This document shows positions 38,234 to 46,223 of a stretch of DNA of 59,391 bases, piece by piece (position 1 is the first letter of the stretch; every line of letters starts with the position of its first letter). The DNA comes from an uncultured Pseudomonadota bacterium (GTDB lineage: Bacteria > Myxococcota_A > UBA796 > SXON01): the NCBI GenBank assembly GCA_903885375.1, contig CAISIK010000211.1, forward strand, positions 1-59,391. The letters run 5' to 3'. A program made the translations under genes and the position numbers. Below the pieces are notes generated by a model. It searched no databases. It saw nothing but the letters and a program-made list of their open reading frames with translations, and had not been told where the DNA came from.

Positions 38234-41200
38234 ATGCTCCTGCTCCTCGTTCCCGAGCTCTTCGCCGTCCTCCCGCTGCCGACCTTTCCGGAATGCGGTG
38301 AAGAGGATCGTCTCGACCTCTGCCCCTCCGATGGGTACGAGTGGTACCTGAGCAGCTACATCCCCGAGGGCAGCCGCGACACGATTCGTGAGGGCGAAAC
38401 GGCCAGCGGCGCCAGCGCCGACCTCGCCTGGCGCACCACGACGGGCCGGTTCGACGTGAAGCTCGCCGTGTGCGACAGCGGGTTCGAGTGGTCCAACACC
38501 AACTACGTCAACAAGATCGCGCTCAACGTGGCCGAGCTGCCTTTCCCCCGGTTCGCCGACGGCACGGAGGCCAGCGACTACGACCTCGATGGCAACGGCC
38601 TGGTGAACATCCAGGACTGGTCGCAGGACCCCACGGTGGACTGGACCTCCGGCCGCGATGGCGGAGACGGCATGCTCGATCCGAGCGACCTCATCTACAC
38701 CTTCTCCGACGGGGTGGATGATGACGGCAACGGCTTCGCCGACGACATCGCCGGCTGGGACTTCTTCGCCGACGACAACGACCCCTACGCCGAGCTGCGC
38801 GTGAGCTACGGCGATCACGGCGATGGCGTGGTGGAGGAGATGGCCTCCGAGGGCGATGATGGCGGCGACATCGGCATCTGCCCGAACTGCTCCGTGCTGC
38901 TCCTCCGTACCGGCGATGGCTTCGTGACCGACGGGCATCGCGTCTCGATGGCCATCGCGTACGCCACGATGATGGACTCCGCGGTGGTGAACATGAGCCT
39001 CGGCGCGCTCTCGCGGCCCGCCGAGCTCGAGGCCATCGTGGCCTGGGCGCACGAGTCGGGCGTCACCCTCGTGGGTGTGGCGGGCGACGAGAACGCGTAC
39101 CACGCGAACGAACCCTCGCTCATCGACGACATCTTCTACGTGAAGTCGATCCACCCCAACACGAGCGACCGCGAGCACGACGCCTACAGCTACACCAACT
39201 TCTTCAACTGCAACAACTTCGGTCCGCGCCTCGACTGGTCGGTGAACACCGCCGCCTGTGCCACGGGTGCCGCCGCGCTGACCACCGGCGCCGCCGGCCT
39301 CCTCATCTCGGCCGCCCGCGACCAGGGCATCGCGCTGTCGCCCGATGAGGTCCGCCAACTCCTCGCGATGAACACCGACGATATCTGGCTCTCGCCCGAG
39401 GAGGTCGACCACGCCAACACCTACCCGAGCGCCGAGGGCTGGGACTTCTTCTACGGGTACGGCCGCATGAACGTGGGGGCCGCGGTGGCCGCCCTGTCCG
39501 CCGGGCGCATCCCGCCGGTCGCCCGAATCAGCGGCCCCGACTGGTTCGACACCTACGCGGTGTCGAGCGGCAAGCTCCCCATCTCCGGCACCGTGATGGC
39601 CGAGCGCAGCGCCAGCTACCACTACGTGGTGGAGTACGCGCGCGGCTGGGATGTGCCCACCTGGAAGAAGCTCGCGGAAGGGGATGGCACCGAGCCCTTC
39701 ACCGGCACCCTGGCCGAGCTCGACGTGGCGAAGCTCGGCGCCGAGGTCGGCGAGCCCCAGAAGGGCGAGGTCCTCCTCGATCGCATGGCGCGCGTCTTCG
39801 CCCCGTCGGTCACCGTGCGGGTGCGCATCACCGACGCGAGCGGCGTGGAAGGCCAGACCCGCCGCACCTTCTTCGTGAAGGAGGATGAAACGCTGGTGAC
39901 CGGCTTCCCGCTGGACATGGAGGACAGCGGCGAGTCGAGCCCCATTCTCTACGACATGGATGGGGATGGCGACGACGAGATCATCATCGCCACCGGCGGC
40001 GGCCGCGTGCACGCCTACCAGGAGGATGGGAGCGAGCTCGCGGGCTGGCCGGTGCAGGCGCCCGTCACCGAGCGCTGGCACGCCGACCAGGCCGCCGAAG
40101 CCGCCGGCATCTCGCCCCTCCGCGACGCCTTCATCGCCACGGTGGCGGTGGGCGACATCGACGGCGACGGCGCGGCCGAGGTCCTGGCCGCCAGCGGCAC
40201 CGGCTTCGTGTACGCCTGGAACGAGGATGGCTCCGAGAAGAGCGGTTGGCCCGTGTCGATGGTCGGGCGCGAGCCCGAGGAGTTCGGCGGCGCCGATGCC
40301 TGGGACAACGGCTTCGCTGGCGCCCCCACCCTCGCCGACCTCGACGACGACGGCACGCTCGAGGTGATCGTGGCCGGCATGGACCAGCGCCTCTACGTCT
40401 TCGACTACTCCGGCGCCCCGTGGGGCCCCTACCCGCTCGAGATCTGCGCGCCCGAGCTCTGCGGCAGCGCTGGCAACCGCATCATCAACGGCGTGGCCGT
40501 GGGCGACGTGGACGACGACGGCGACATGGACCTTGGCGTGGGCAGCAACGAGGCCACCCGCAACGGGCGCAGCAGCATCAGCTACCTCCTCGATGCCACG
40601 ACCGGCGCCATGCTTCCGGGCTGGCCGCTCGAGGAGCAGGGCCTCGTGGGCGAAGCCGCGCTCCTCCCCATCGTGGGGGAGGGCCACCCGAGCAGCCTCG
40701 CCTTCGCCGACATCGACAACGACGGCGACCTCGAAATCTCCAGCCCGGTCATGCTGGGGCAGAGCCCCCTCTACAACCACGACGGCACCGTGGCCTCCGA
40801 CCTCAGCTACGTGGCCACGGGCTTCGACGCCGGCGGCAACACCACCGAGCCCAGCCTCACCACGATGTCGAACAACGTCAGCTTCGGCGACCTGGACGGC
40901 GACGGCCGGCCCGAGTTCCTCGCGGGCGGCGCGGGCACCTTCTACCTGCTCTCGCTCCCCCTGAAGTCAGCCATGGACTACCAGAACGTGGCCGGCGCCT
41001 GGAACACCTCCACCGGCAACATGATGCCCGGGTGGCCCCGCCAGATCGAGGACCTCCAGTTCCTCGTGGCCCCCGCCGTGGCCGACGTCACCGGCGATGG
41101 CAAGCCCGAAGGCATCTTCGGCAGCGCCGGCTACCTGCTCTACGCCTGGGACGGCGAGGGGCGCCTCGCCGAGGGCTGGCCGAAGTTCACCGGCAACTGG

Positions 41201-41518
41201 CTCCTCGGGTCGGCGGCGGTCGGCGACATCGATGGCGACGGCTACGTGGAGGTGGTGGCGAGCACCCGCGAGGGGCAGCTCTTCGCCTGGCACACCCAGG
41301 GGCACGCCGACCAGGCGATGCAGTGGCAGAGCATCCACCACGACCCGCAGAACACCCACAACTACGAAACGCCCATCCCCGCCCAGGTGGGCCCGCCCGA
41401 GGAAACGGAGTGTGTCGAGTGCTGCTGCTCGCACGCCGACCCCGTTGGCGTCGCGGCCGCCCTCGGGGGCATCGGCGCGCTCCTGTGGCGACGCCGCCGG
41501 CTCGACCGCGCCTCCTGA
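38234..41518 (+). CDS. Degenerate subtilase (S8-like) with FG-GAP repeats and C-terminal anchor
   Basis: The protein has 1094 residues. The peptidase-S8-like domain (about 70-500) keeps Asp81 (LAVCDSGFEW) and His195 (YGDHGDGVV). The Ser block reads ACATGAAALTTGAAGLL, with Thr344 at the expected Ser, and the oxyanion Asn position is Asp285 (GVAGDENAYH). It is therefore probably not a functional serine protease. The DDDGNGFADDIAGWDFF stretch and dockerin-like LDGNGLVNIQDW loops are typical calcium sites of this group. From about residue 560 to 1050 there are many FG-GAP/VCBS-like repeats (DMDGDGDDEIIIATGGG and variants), forming a beta-propeller. The C-terminus ECVECCCSHADP, then a helix and WRRRR, resembles a MYXO-CTERM anchor. 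The ATG has AGGAGG four bases upstream. Confidence 0.85.
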   Translation: MLLLLVPELFAVLPLPTFPECGEEDRLDLCPSDGYEWYLSSYIPEGSRDTIREGETASGASADLAWRTTTGRFDVKLAVCDSGFEWSNTNYVNKIALNVAELPFPRFADGTEASDYDLDGNGLVNIQDWSQDPTVDWTSGRDGGDGMLDPSDLIYTFSDGVDDDGNGFADDIAGWDFFADDNDPYAELRVSYGDHGDGVVEEMASEGDDGGDIGICPNCSVLLLRTGDGFVTDGHRVSMAIAYATMMDSAVVNMSLGALSRPAELEAIVAWAHESGVTLVGVAGDENAYHANEPSLIDDIFYVKSIHPNTSDREHDAYSYTNFFNCNNFGPRLDWSVNTAACATGAAALTTGAAGLLISAARDQGIALSPDEVRQLLAMNTDDIWLSPEEVDHANTYPSAEGWDFFYGYGRMNVGAAVAALSAGRIPPVARISGPDWFDTYAVSSGKLPISGTVMAERSASYHYVVEYARGWDVPTWKKLAEGDGTEPFTGTLAELDVAKLGAEVGEPQKGEVLLDRMARVFAPSVTVRVRITDASGVEGQTRRTFFVKEDETLVTGFPLDMEDSGESSPILYDMDGDGDDEIIIATGGGRVHAYQEDGSELAGWPVQAPVTERWHADQAAEAAGISPLRDAFIATVAVGDIDGDGAAEVLAASGTGFVYAWNEDGSEKSGWPVSMVGREPEEFGGADAWDNGFAGAPTLADLDDDGTLEVIVAGMDQRLYVFDYSGAPWGPYPLEICAPELCGSAGNRIINGVAVGDVDDDGDMDLGVGSNEATRNGRSSISYLLDATTGAMLPGWPLEEQGLVGEAALLPIVGEGHPSSLAFADIDNDGDLEISSPVMLGQSPLYNHDGTVASDLSYVATGFDAGGNTTEPSLTTMSNNVSFGDLDGDGRPEFLAGGAGTFYLLSLPLKSAMDYQNVAGAWNTSTGNMMPGWPRQIEDLQFLVAPAVADVTGDGKPEGIFGSAGYLLYAWDGEGRLAEGWPKFTGNWLLGSAAVGDIDGDGYVEVVASTREGQLFAWHTQGHADQAMQWQSIHHDPQNTHNYETPIPAQVGPPEETECVECCCSHADPVGVAAALGGIGALLWRRRRLDRAS

Positions 41519-41550
41519 GTCTGGCATGATCGCATCGTGAGCTGAACGCG

Positions 41551-42027
41551 GTGCTGCTGCCTTCCAACCAGACCCTGCTGCTGCTGGTGCTGGTGCTGCT
41601 GCTCTTCTGGCTCTTGCTGCGCGTGCAGGAGCCGGAGGCGCAGCGCGTGCAGCGCACGCCGCTCTCGCCTGGCGAGCTGGCCCGCATGACCTTCGATGCC
41701 GCCCGCGCCGCCGATGTCCGGGCCTGGCGCGAGCTGTTCCTCCGCGGCGAGGCCGCCCGGACGGTGCTGGGCGAGGATGCAGCGTCCTGGCTGGCCGCGT
41801 GCACCCTCGAGGCGCTCACGCCCGACTTCCAGACGCTGCACCGCGCGCTGCGTCCCGGTGTGCTCTTCGCGGGCGGGCGCGCGGACGCCGACGGCCGCTG
41901 CTTCCTCACGGTTCGCACCGCCGCGGGCGCCACCCAGGAGCACGCCATCGGACGATTCGTGAAAGTGGGCACGGCCCTCCGGCTCCTGGAGCCGCCGAGC
42001 GGCCCCTTCGCCATCGCGGCGCGCTAG
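41551..42027 (+). CDS. Small membrane-anchored protein of unknown function
   Basis: The protein has 158 residues with a Leu-rich transmembrane helix at residues ~8-24, then a ~130-residue soluble domain of mixed helix and strand (LSPGELARMTFDAARAADV; TVRTAAGATQEHAIGRFVK). It resembles NTF2-like or regulatory membrane proteins only in outline; no family was recognised. The start is GTG at 41551, 32 bases after the degenerate subtilase gene, so co-transcription is possible. The reading frame has the same GC-rich third-position codon use as its neighbours, which supports its being real. Confidence 0.6.
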   Translation: MLLPSNQTLLLLVLVLLLFWLLLRVQEPEAQRVQRTPLSPGELARMTFDAARAADVRAWRELFLRGEAARTVLGEDAASWLAACTLEALTPDFQTLHRALRPGVLFAGGRADADGRCFLTVRTAAGATQEHAIGRFVKVGTALRLLEPPSGPFAIAAR

Positions 42028-42031
42028 GCGC

Positions 42032-43978
42032 CTACTCGGTGGGGGCAGCGCAGGCGTCGTCGGCGCAGAAGCAGGCGCCCTCGCAGAAGTTCAGGATCTC
42101 GCCGGTGGCGAAGAAGTGCGCCATCTGCTCCTGCGCGGCGTAGGCGCGCCGCGTGGACTCGTGCGTGTCGAAGTCCGCGTCGGGAGGGGTGTTGTTGCTG
42201 GGCACCTCCGGCGCGGCGAAGTCGTACTCGGTGATGCCGCTGGCGCCGGTCACCGACTCCATCGCCGTTACGCCCCAGATGTCGGCCACCGGCGTTCCCG
42301 GCGTGGCCGCGAGGTAGGCCCGCGCGATGGTCTGGGCGCCGAGCGTGGTGACCTGCGCATCGCCGATCGCGTCCTGAAGGAGCACCTGCTTCGGGCTCAC
42401 GCCGGGGAGCGGGTCCACGACCATCTGGCGCGCGAAGCCCGCGGACTCGCCGGAGTCCCACAGCTGCTGCAGCAGGATCATCCACAGGGCGAGGTCGCGT
42501 TCGTCGTCGTATACCGACTGGAAGAGGGCGAAGAAGGGCACGAAGTCGTGGCTGCGCGGCAGGAGCAGGGAGTAGGGGCCGCCGCCGACGCCCAGCGTGG
42601 CGCGCGCGATGTCCTTGGAGGTGGCCACGTAGGCGCCGCCGAGGATCGCCCCCTGCGAATTGCCGTAGTAGTACACGTCGGAAGCATCGATCAGCGGCAC
42701 ATCGCCGACCATCATGTTGGTGTCCGAGGCCATGGCGCCGGTCATCATCCAGGTGGCCGCGGCGAACTCGAGGAAGCCCTGCTGCTCGCGCTCGGGCACG
42801 CTGGCGAACAGGCTCAGGTCGTTGAGGATCATCAGCGTGATGGTGTCGGTGTCGTCCTCGTCCATGCCGGTCCAGTTCACGGCGAAGAGGATGTAGCCGT
42901 ACCGATCGGCCACCTCCGCGAGGTAGCCGCCGTGCACTTCGTCCTGCCCGCCGAGGAGGCCATGGCCGTACTGCACCAGCTTGAGCGGGCGCGGGTCGGT
43001 CTGCGCCGTGCGCGGGACCACGATGGTGAAGGGGACGGTGGTTTCGCCGTTGTAGTAGGGGAGCCCATCGCTGCCGCGTGTGAGCAGCGTGCCCGACTTG
43101 TCCTCCTCGGTGTAGAGCGGCACGGTCATCTCGCCGTACACGCGCTTCCAGGTGTGCTCGTTCTCCTCGACCGTGAACTCCTCCACCGAGGTCACCACGT
43201 AGGGGGGCCCGCTCGTGCCCACGCGCGCCTTAGCGTCGTCCCGCATGAAGCCGATCTTCGCGCCGACGGTGTCGGAGGACATGATCACCACGTCCCACGC
43301 GAGGGTCACGCTCCCGCGGTCCCACCCATTGGTTTCGAGGCGCGTGAAGATGTCCTCGTAGAGCTCACGGCGGCTCTCGATGTTGTAGTCCTCGCTCTCC
43401 GTGCCGTCGCGAAGGGCGGCGAAACCCGCGCTCGTGGGCATCGTGGCGCCGGCGCCATCCACCACGTTGCGGAGCGCCACGACGTAGCGCTTGCCGTTCT
43501 CCAGCGGGATGGCGGGGTGGACGTAGAGGCTGCGGTTGCCCTCGATGGCGAGGCCCGCGTAGTCGAGCTCGGCCCACGCCGGGAAGCGCTCGCCGGTGTC
43601 CCAGTCCAGGATCACGAGGTTGCTGTCGTCTTCCAGCGAGGCGCCGATGGAGGCATGGCTCGGGAGGTTGGCCGCGCTCATCCCGGGAATGTCGACCACA
43701 AAGCCGCCGAGGGAGGAGAACCCATCGAGGCGGTTCCAGTGCTCGGGGCTCGGCTGGTAGCTCAACGCATCCTGCTGCGTCATCGGGAGGGTCTTCTCGC
43801 CGAGGTGCACCCGCCAGCCCGTGGCGCTGGTCGCGTCTTCCTTCAGGTAGTAGCTGGAAGGGAAGGGATTCGCGCACTTCACGAACGCGATGGGGTCGCA
43901 GTCGGCCCAATCCCCCTGCACCTCGTCGTCAGGGGCCGGACAACCAAGCAGAAGGACGAGCGGGAGGAAGCGGTGCAT
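42032..43978 (-). CDS. Secreted alpha/beta-hydrolase lipoprotein
   Basis: The 648-residue protein has lipobox LLLGC (Cys13). The fold has the esterase-like blocks LVQYGHGLLGG (oxyanion-hole type) and, near residue 439, YYYGNSQGAILGG, a GxSxG nucleophile elbow. A long N-terminal beta-rich region (about 20-300) is of the kind seen in large myxobacterial surface hydrolases. The acid and His of the triad cannot be assigned with certainty; DGHE/THES-type positions near residues 600-620 are possible. The C-terminal segment CEGACFCADDAC forms a Cys-rich end. The substrate is unknown. The ATG is at 43978, 46 bases after the RNase HI gene on the same strand. Confidence 0.8.
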   Translation of the reverse strand: MHRFLPLVLLLGCPAPDDEVQGDWADCDPIAFVKCANPFPSSYYLKEDATSATGWRVHLGEKTLPMTQQDALSYQPSPEHWNRLDGFSSLGGFVVDIPGMSAANLPSHASIGASLEDDSNLVILDWDTGERFPAWAELDYAGLAIEGNRSLYVHPAIPLENGKRYVVALRNVVDGAGATMPTSAGFAALRDGTESEDYNIESRRELYEDIFTRLETNGWDRGSVTLAWDVVIMSSDTVGAKIGFMRDDAKARVGTSGPPYVVTSVEEFTVEENEHTWKRVYGEMTVPLYTEEDKSGTLLTRGSDGLPYYNGETTVPFTIVVPRTAQTDPRPLKLVQYGHGLLGGQDEVHGGYLAEVADRYGYILFAVNWTGMDEDDTDTITLMILNDLSLFASVPEREQQGFLEFAAATWMMTGAMASDTNMMVGDVPLIDASDVYYYGNSQGAILGGAYVATSKDIARATLGVGGGPYSLLLPRSHDFVPFFALFQSVYDDERDLALWMILLQQLWDSGESAGFARQMVVDPLPGVSPKQVLLQDAIGDAQVTTLGAQTIARAYLAATPGTPVADIWGVTAMESVTGASGITEYDFAAPEVPSNNTPPDADFDTHESTRRAYAAQEQMAHFFATGEILNFCEGACFCADDACAAPTE

Positions 43979-44024
43979 GACCGCGCGCTAACCCAGCCCC
44001 GCGGCCCCCGCTTGCCGGTGCCGC

Positions 44025-44804
44025 CTACCGCCGCCGCGACTCTTCCACACCCTTGCGGGCGAGCGCGTCGGCCCGCTCGTTCTCCGCGAGGCCCACGTGG
44101 CCGGCCACCCACTGGAGCGTGGCGCCGGGGCGGGACCGCAGCCGGGTGCGAATGGCGGTGATGAGCTCCACGTTGGCCTTGGCCTTCCACCCCTGGGTGA
44201 GCACGCCCTTCGCGTACTGCGAGTCGGAGAAGATCACGACGGCGGCGCCGGGCTCCACCGCGGCGACATCGAGCTCATCGAGCGCCATCTCGATCGCGGC
44301 CAGCTCCCCCACGTTGTTGGTGGCAAAACCGAGCGCCTTGTGCCGCTCCACCACGCGCCCATCGGGAAACTTCACGTGCAGGCCCGCGCCGGCCGGGCCG
44401 GGGTTGCCGGTGCAGGCGCCGTCGGTGAAGCAGCGGACCGCGTTCGCGGCAGCGCTCACCTGGGCCGAGGCCGCCGCCTTCGCGGCGGTGGTCTGCGCCG
44501 CCGTTCGCGTGCCCGCCGACCCGAACCCGCTCCCTCGCCCGGACCGCGCGCCGGGGGAAGCCCCGGCCGGACTGGCAGGGCGGGGGGCGTCGGCCGGCGA
44601 CTCCGGCGCGGCCGCGCCTGGCGGCAGCTCCACCGGCGGCTTGCCCGAAGGCTCCACCCGGCTCGCTCCTGCCTGGTAGATCGTGGCCCCCGCCTTGTCG
44701 GAGTAGCGCACCGCGATGCGGCCGCCCGTGACCACCGGCGCGCCTTCGGCGTCGACCTCCGCCCACACCGACTGACCCTTGAAGCTCGCGCGCGCCCATG
44801 CCAT
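44025..44804 (-). CDS. rnhA: Ribonuclease HI with N-terminal extension
   Basis: The protein (259 residues) degrades the RNA strand of RNA-DNA hybrids. The RNase H domain fills residues ~122-255, with catalytic Asp128 (CFTDGACTGNPGP), Glu167 (NNVGELAAIEMAL), Asp194 (IFSDSQYAKGV), His236 and Asp246 (WVAGHVGLAENERADALA). The N-terminal ~50 residues (VWAEVDAEGAPVVTGGRIAVRYSDKAGA) form a small beta-rich domain that is not the usual viral-type hybrid-binding domain. A ~65-residue Pro/Ala/Ser linker joins the two. The extension may help substrate binding, but that is inferred. The ATG is at 44804, divergent from the arylsulfotransferase-like gene. Confidence 0.92.
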   Translation of the reverse strand: MAWARASFKGQSVWAEVDAEGAPVVTGGRIAVRYSDKAGATIYQAGASRVEPSGKPPVELPPGAAAPESPADAPRPASPAGASPGARSGRGSGFGSAGTRTAAQTTAAKAAASAQVSAAANAVRCFTDGACTGNPGPAGAGLHVKFPDGRVVERHKALGFATNNVGELAAIEMALDELDVAAVEPGAAVVIFSDSQYAKGVLTQGWKAKANVELITAIRTRLRSRPGATLQWVAGHVGLAENERADALARKGVEESRRR

Positions 44805-44863
44805 GGCCGCCGGCTAACCCGGCCCGCGCCCCCTCCGTGCGCCGGGCGGGGTAGACGGTCACG

Positions 44864-46204
44864 ATGTTCCGGTCGCGCCCGCCCCGTACACTCCTCCCTG
44901 CCGCGGCGGGACTGCTCCTCCTCGCGTGCGAGGAGCCGCCCGCCCTCTCCGACGTGACCGAGGACCCCGGGCCCGGCACGGTGATGACGCTCTCGTGGAC
45001 CACCGCGGCCCCCACCCACGCCCGCGTCGAGTATGGCATCGGCGCGCTCGACCACTCGCTCGAGCTCCCCGAGGCCGCCACCCGCCAGTCCGCCCACCTC
45101 GTGGGCCTCGCTCCCGGGCTCGAGGCCGAGTACCGCGTGACGGTGTTCGACGGCGACACCTCGGTGGGCGCGGCCGAAGGCACCTTCAACACCCGCGCGC
45201 AGCCCCGCACCTTTCCGAGCTTCCTCATCGAGGGAGAGGCGGGCGAGGACGCCGGCTGGGTCGTGACGAGCATGTTCGGCGGCCAGGGCGGCGCCCTGCT
45301 CCTCGACACCGCGGGCACGATCTCCTGGTGGGCCACCCAGGAAGGCGCGGCTTCCGTCACCGATGCGCAGCTCACGCCCGACGGCCGCGAGATCGAGTAC
45401 CTCCGCTTCAACACCGTGGCCGAGGATCCGGCCAACCTCGTTGACTCCATCGGCGAGATCGTCACCCGCCCGGTCCTCGGAGGGGACACCCGCACCACCG
45501 ACATTCACCCGGGCCACCACGCCTTCGTCCACCAGACCGACGGCACGTTGCTCTGGCCCGTGTACGACTTCCGCGAGGTCGAGGGCGTGTGGGTGCGCGG
45601 CGACACCGTGATGAAGCGCACTCCGGACGGCACGGTCACGGCGTTCTGGAGCACCTGGGACACCTTCACCTACGACCCCGGGTTCGACTACGACGGCTCG
45701 GGTTGGACGCACGTCAACGGGCTGACCTGGGATGAAACCGACGGCGCCACCTACGTGTCCATCCGGAACCTCAACTGCGTGGTGAAGCTCGACGAGGCCG
45801 GCGAGGTCGTGTGGCAGCTCGGCGGCGCCGACTCCGACTTCACCTTCAGCGGCCGGCGCACCTTCACGCACCAGCACCGGCTGCGTCCCCTGGAGAACGG
45901 GCACGTCATCGTCTTCGACAACGGCGCGAACGCCGCCGAGGGCAGCCGCGTGGTGGAGTTCGCGCTCGACGAGGCCGCCGGCACCGCCACCGAGGTCTGG
46001 AGCTACGAGCCCGGGCTCTTCGTCTACTCGCTCGGCGACCTGTGGCGCCTGCCGAGCGGCAACACGCTCGTGTCCTGGGGCACCCTCGGCCGCTTCGAGC
46101 TCATCGACAGCGCCGGGGTGAGCTTCTGGTCGATGTCGGCCGACATCGGCGAAGGCTTCGGCTTCGGCGAGCCGCTCGCGAGCCTCGACGGCTTCGGCGG
46201 CTGA
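44864..46204 (+). CDS. Arylsulfotransferase-like beta-propeller lipoprotein
   Basis: The protein has 446 residues. The signal peptide ends LLLLAC (Cys22). Residues ~35-110 form a fibronectin/purple-acid-phosphatase-N-like domain (SWTTAAPTHARVEYG). The rest is a beta-propeller with arylsulfotransferase (ASST) hallmarks: THVNGLTWDE, YVSIRNLNCVVKLD, VWQLGG, FTHQHRLRPLENGHVIVFDNG and LPSGNTLVSWG. The paired His/Arg sites fit a sulfate-transfer active site, though the exact catalytic His cannot be proved from sequence. ASST enzymes move sulfate between phenolic compounds outside the cytoplasm. A convergent gene lies 19 bases downstream. Confidence 0.75.
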   Translation: MFRSRPPRTLLPAAAGLLLLACEEPPALSDVTEDPGPGTVMTLSWTTAAPTHARVEYGIGALDHSLELPEAATRQSAHLVGLAPGLEAEYRVTVFDGDTSVGAAEGTFNTRAQPRTFPSFLIEGEAGEDAGWVVTSMFGGQGGALLLDTAGTISWWATQEGAASVTDAQLTPDGREIEYLRFNTVAEDPANLVDSIGEIVTRPVLGGDTRTTDIHPGHHAFVHQTDGTLLWPVYDFREVEGVWVRGDTVMKRTPDGTVTAFWSTWDTFTYDPGFDYDGSGWTHVNGLTWDETDGATYVSIRNLNCVVKLDEAGEVVWQLGGADSDFTFSGRRTFTHQHRLRPLENGHVIVFDNGANAAEGSRVVEFALDEAAGTATEVWSYEPGLFVYSLGDLWRLPSGNTLVSWGTLGRFELIDSAGVSFWSMSADIGEGFGFGEPLASLDGFGG

Positions 46205-46223
46205 TCCACGGCCGCCGGTCGAA

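Noticed and set aside
38222..40780. An 852-codon open frame on the strand opposite the degenerate subtilase gene
   Set aside because: It is the antisense shadow of a gene with strong domain evidence. In DNA this GC-rich, long antisense frames arise because stop codons are rare; its product is low-complexity Ala/Arg/Val/Gly/His sequence without a domain.
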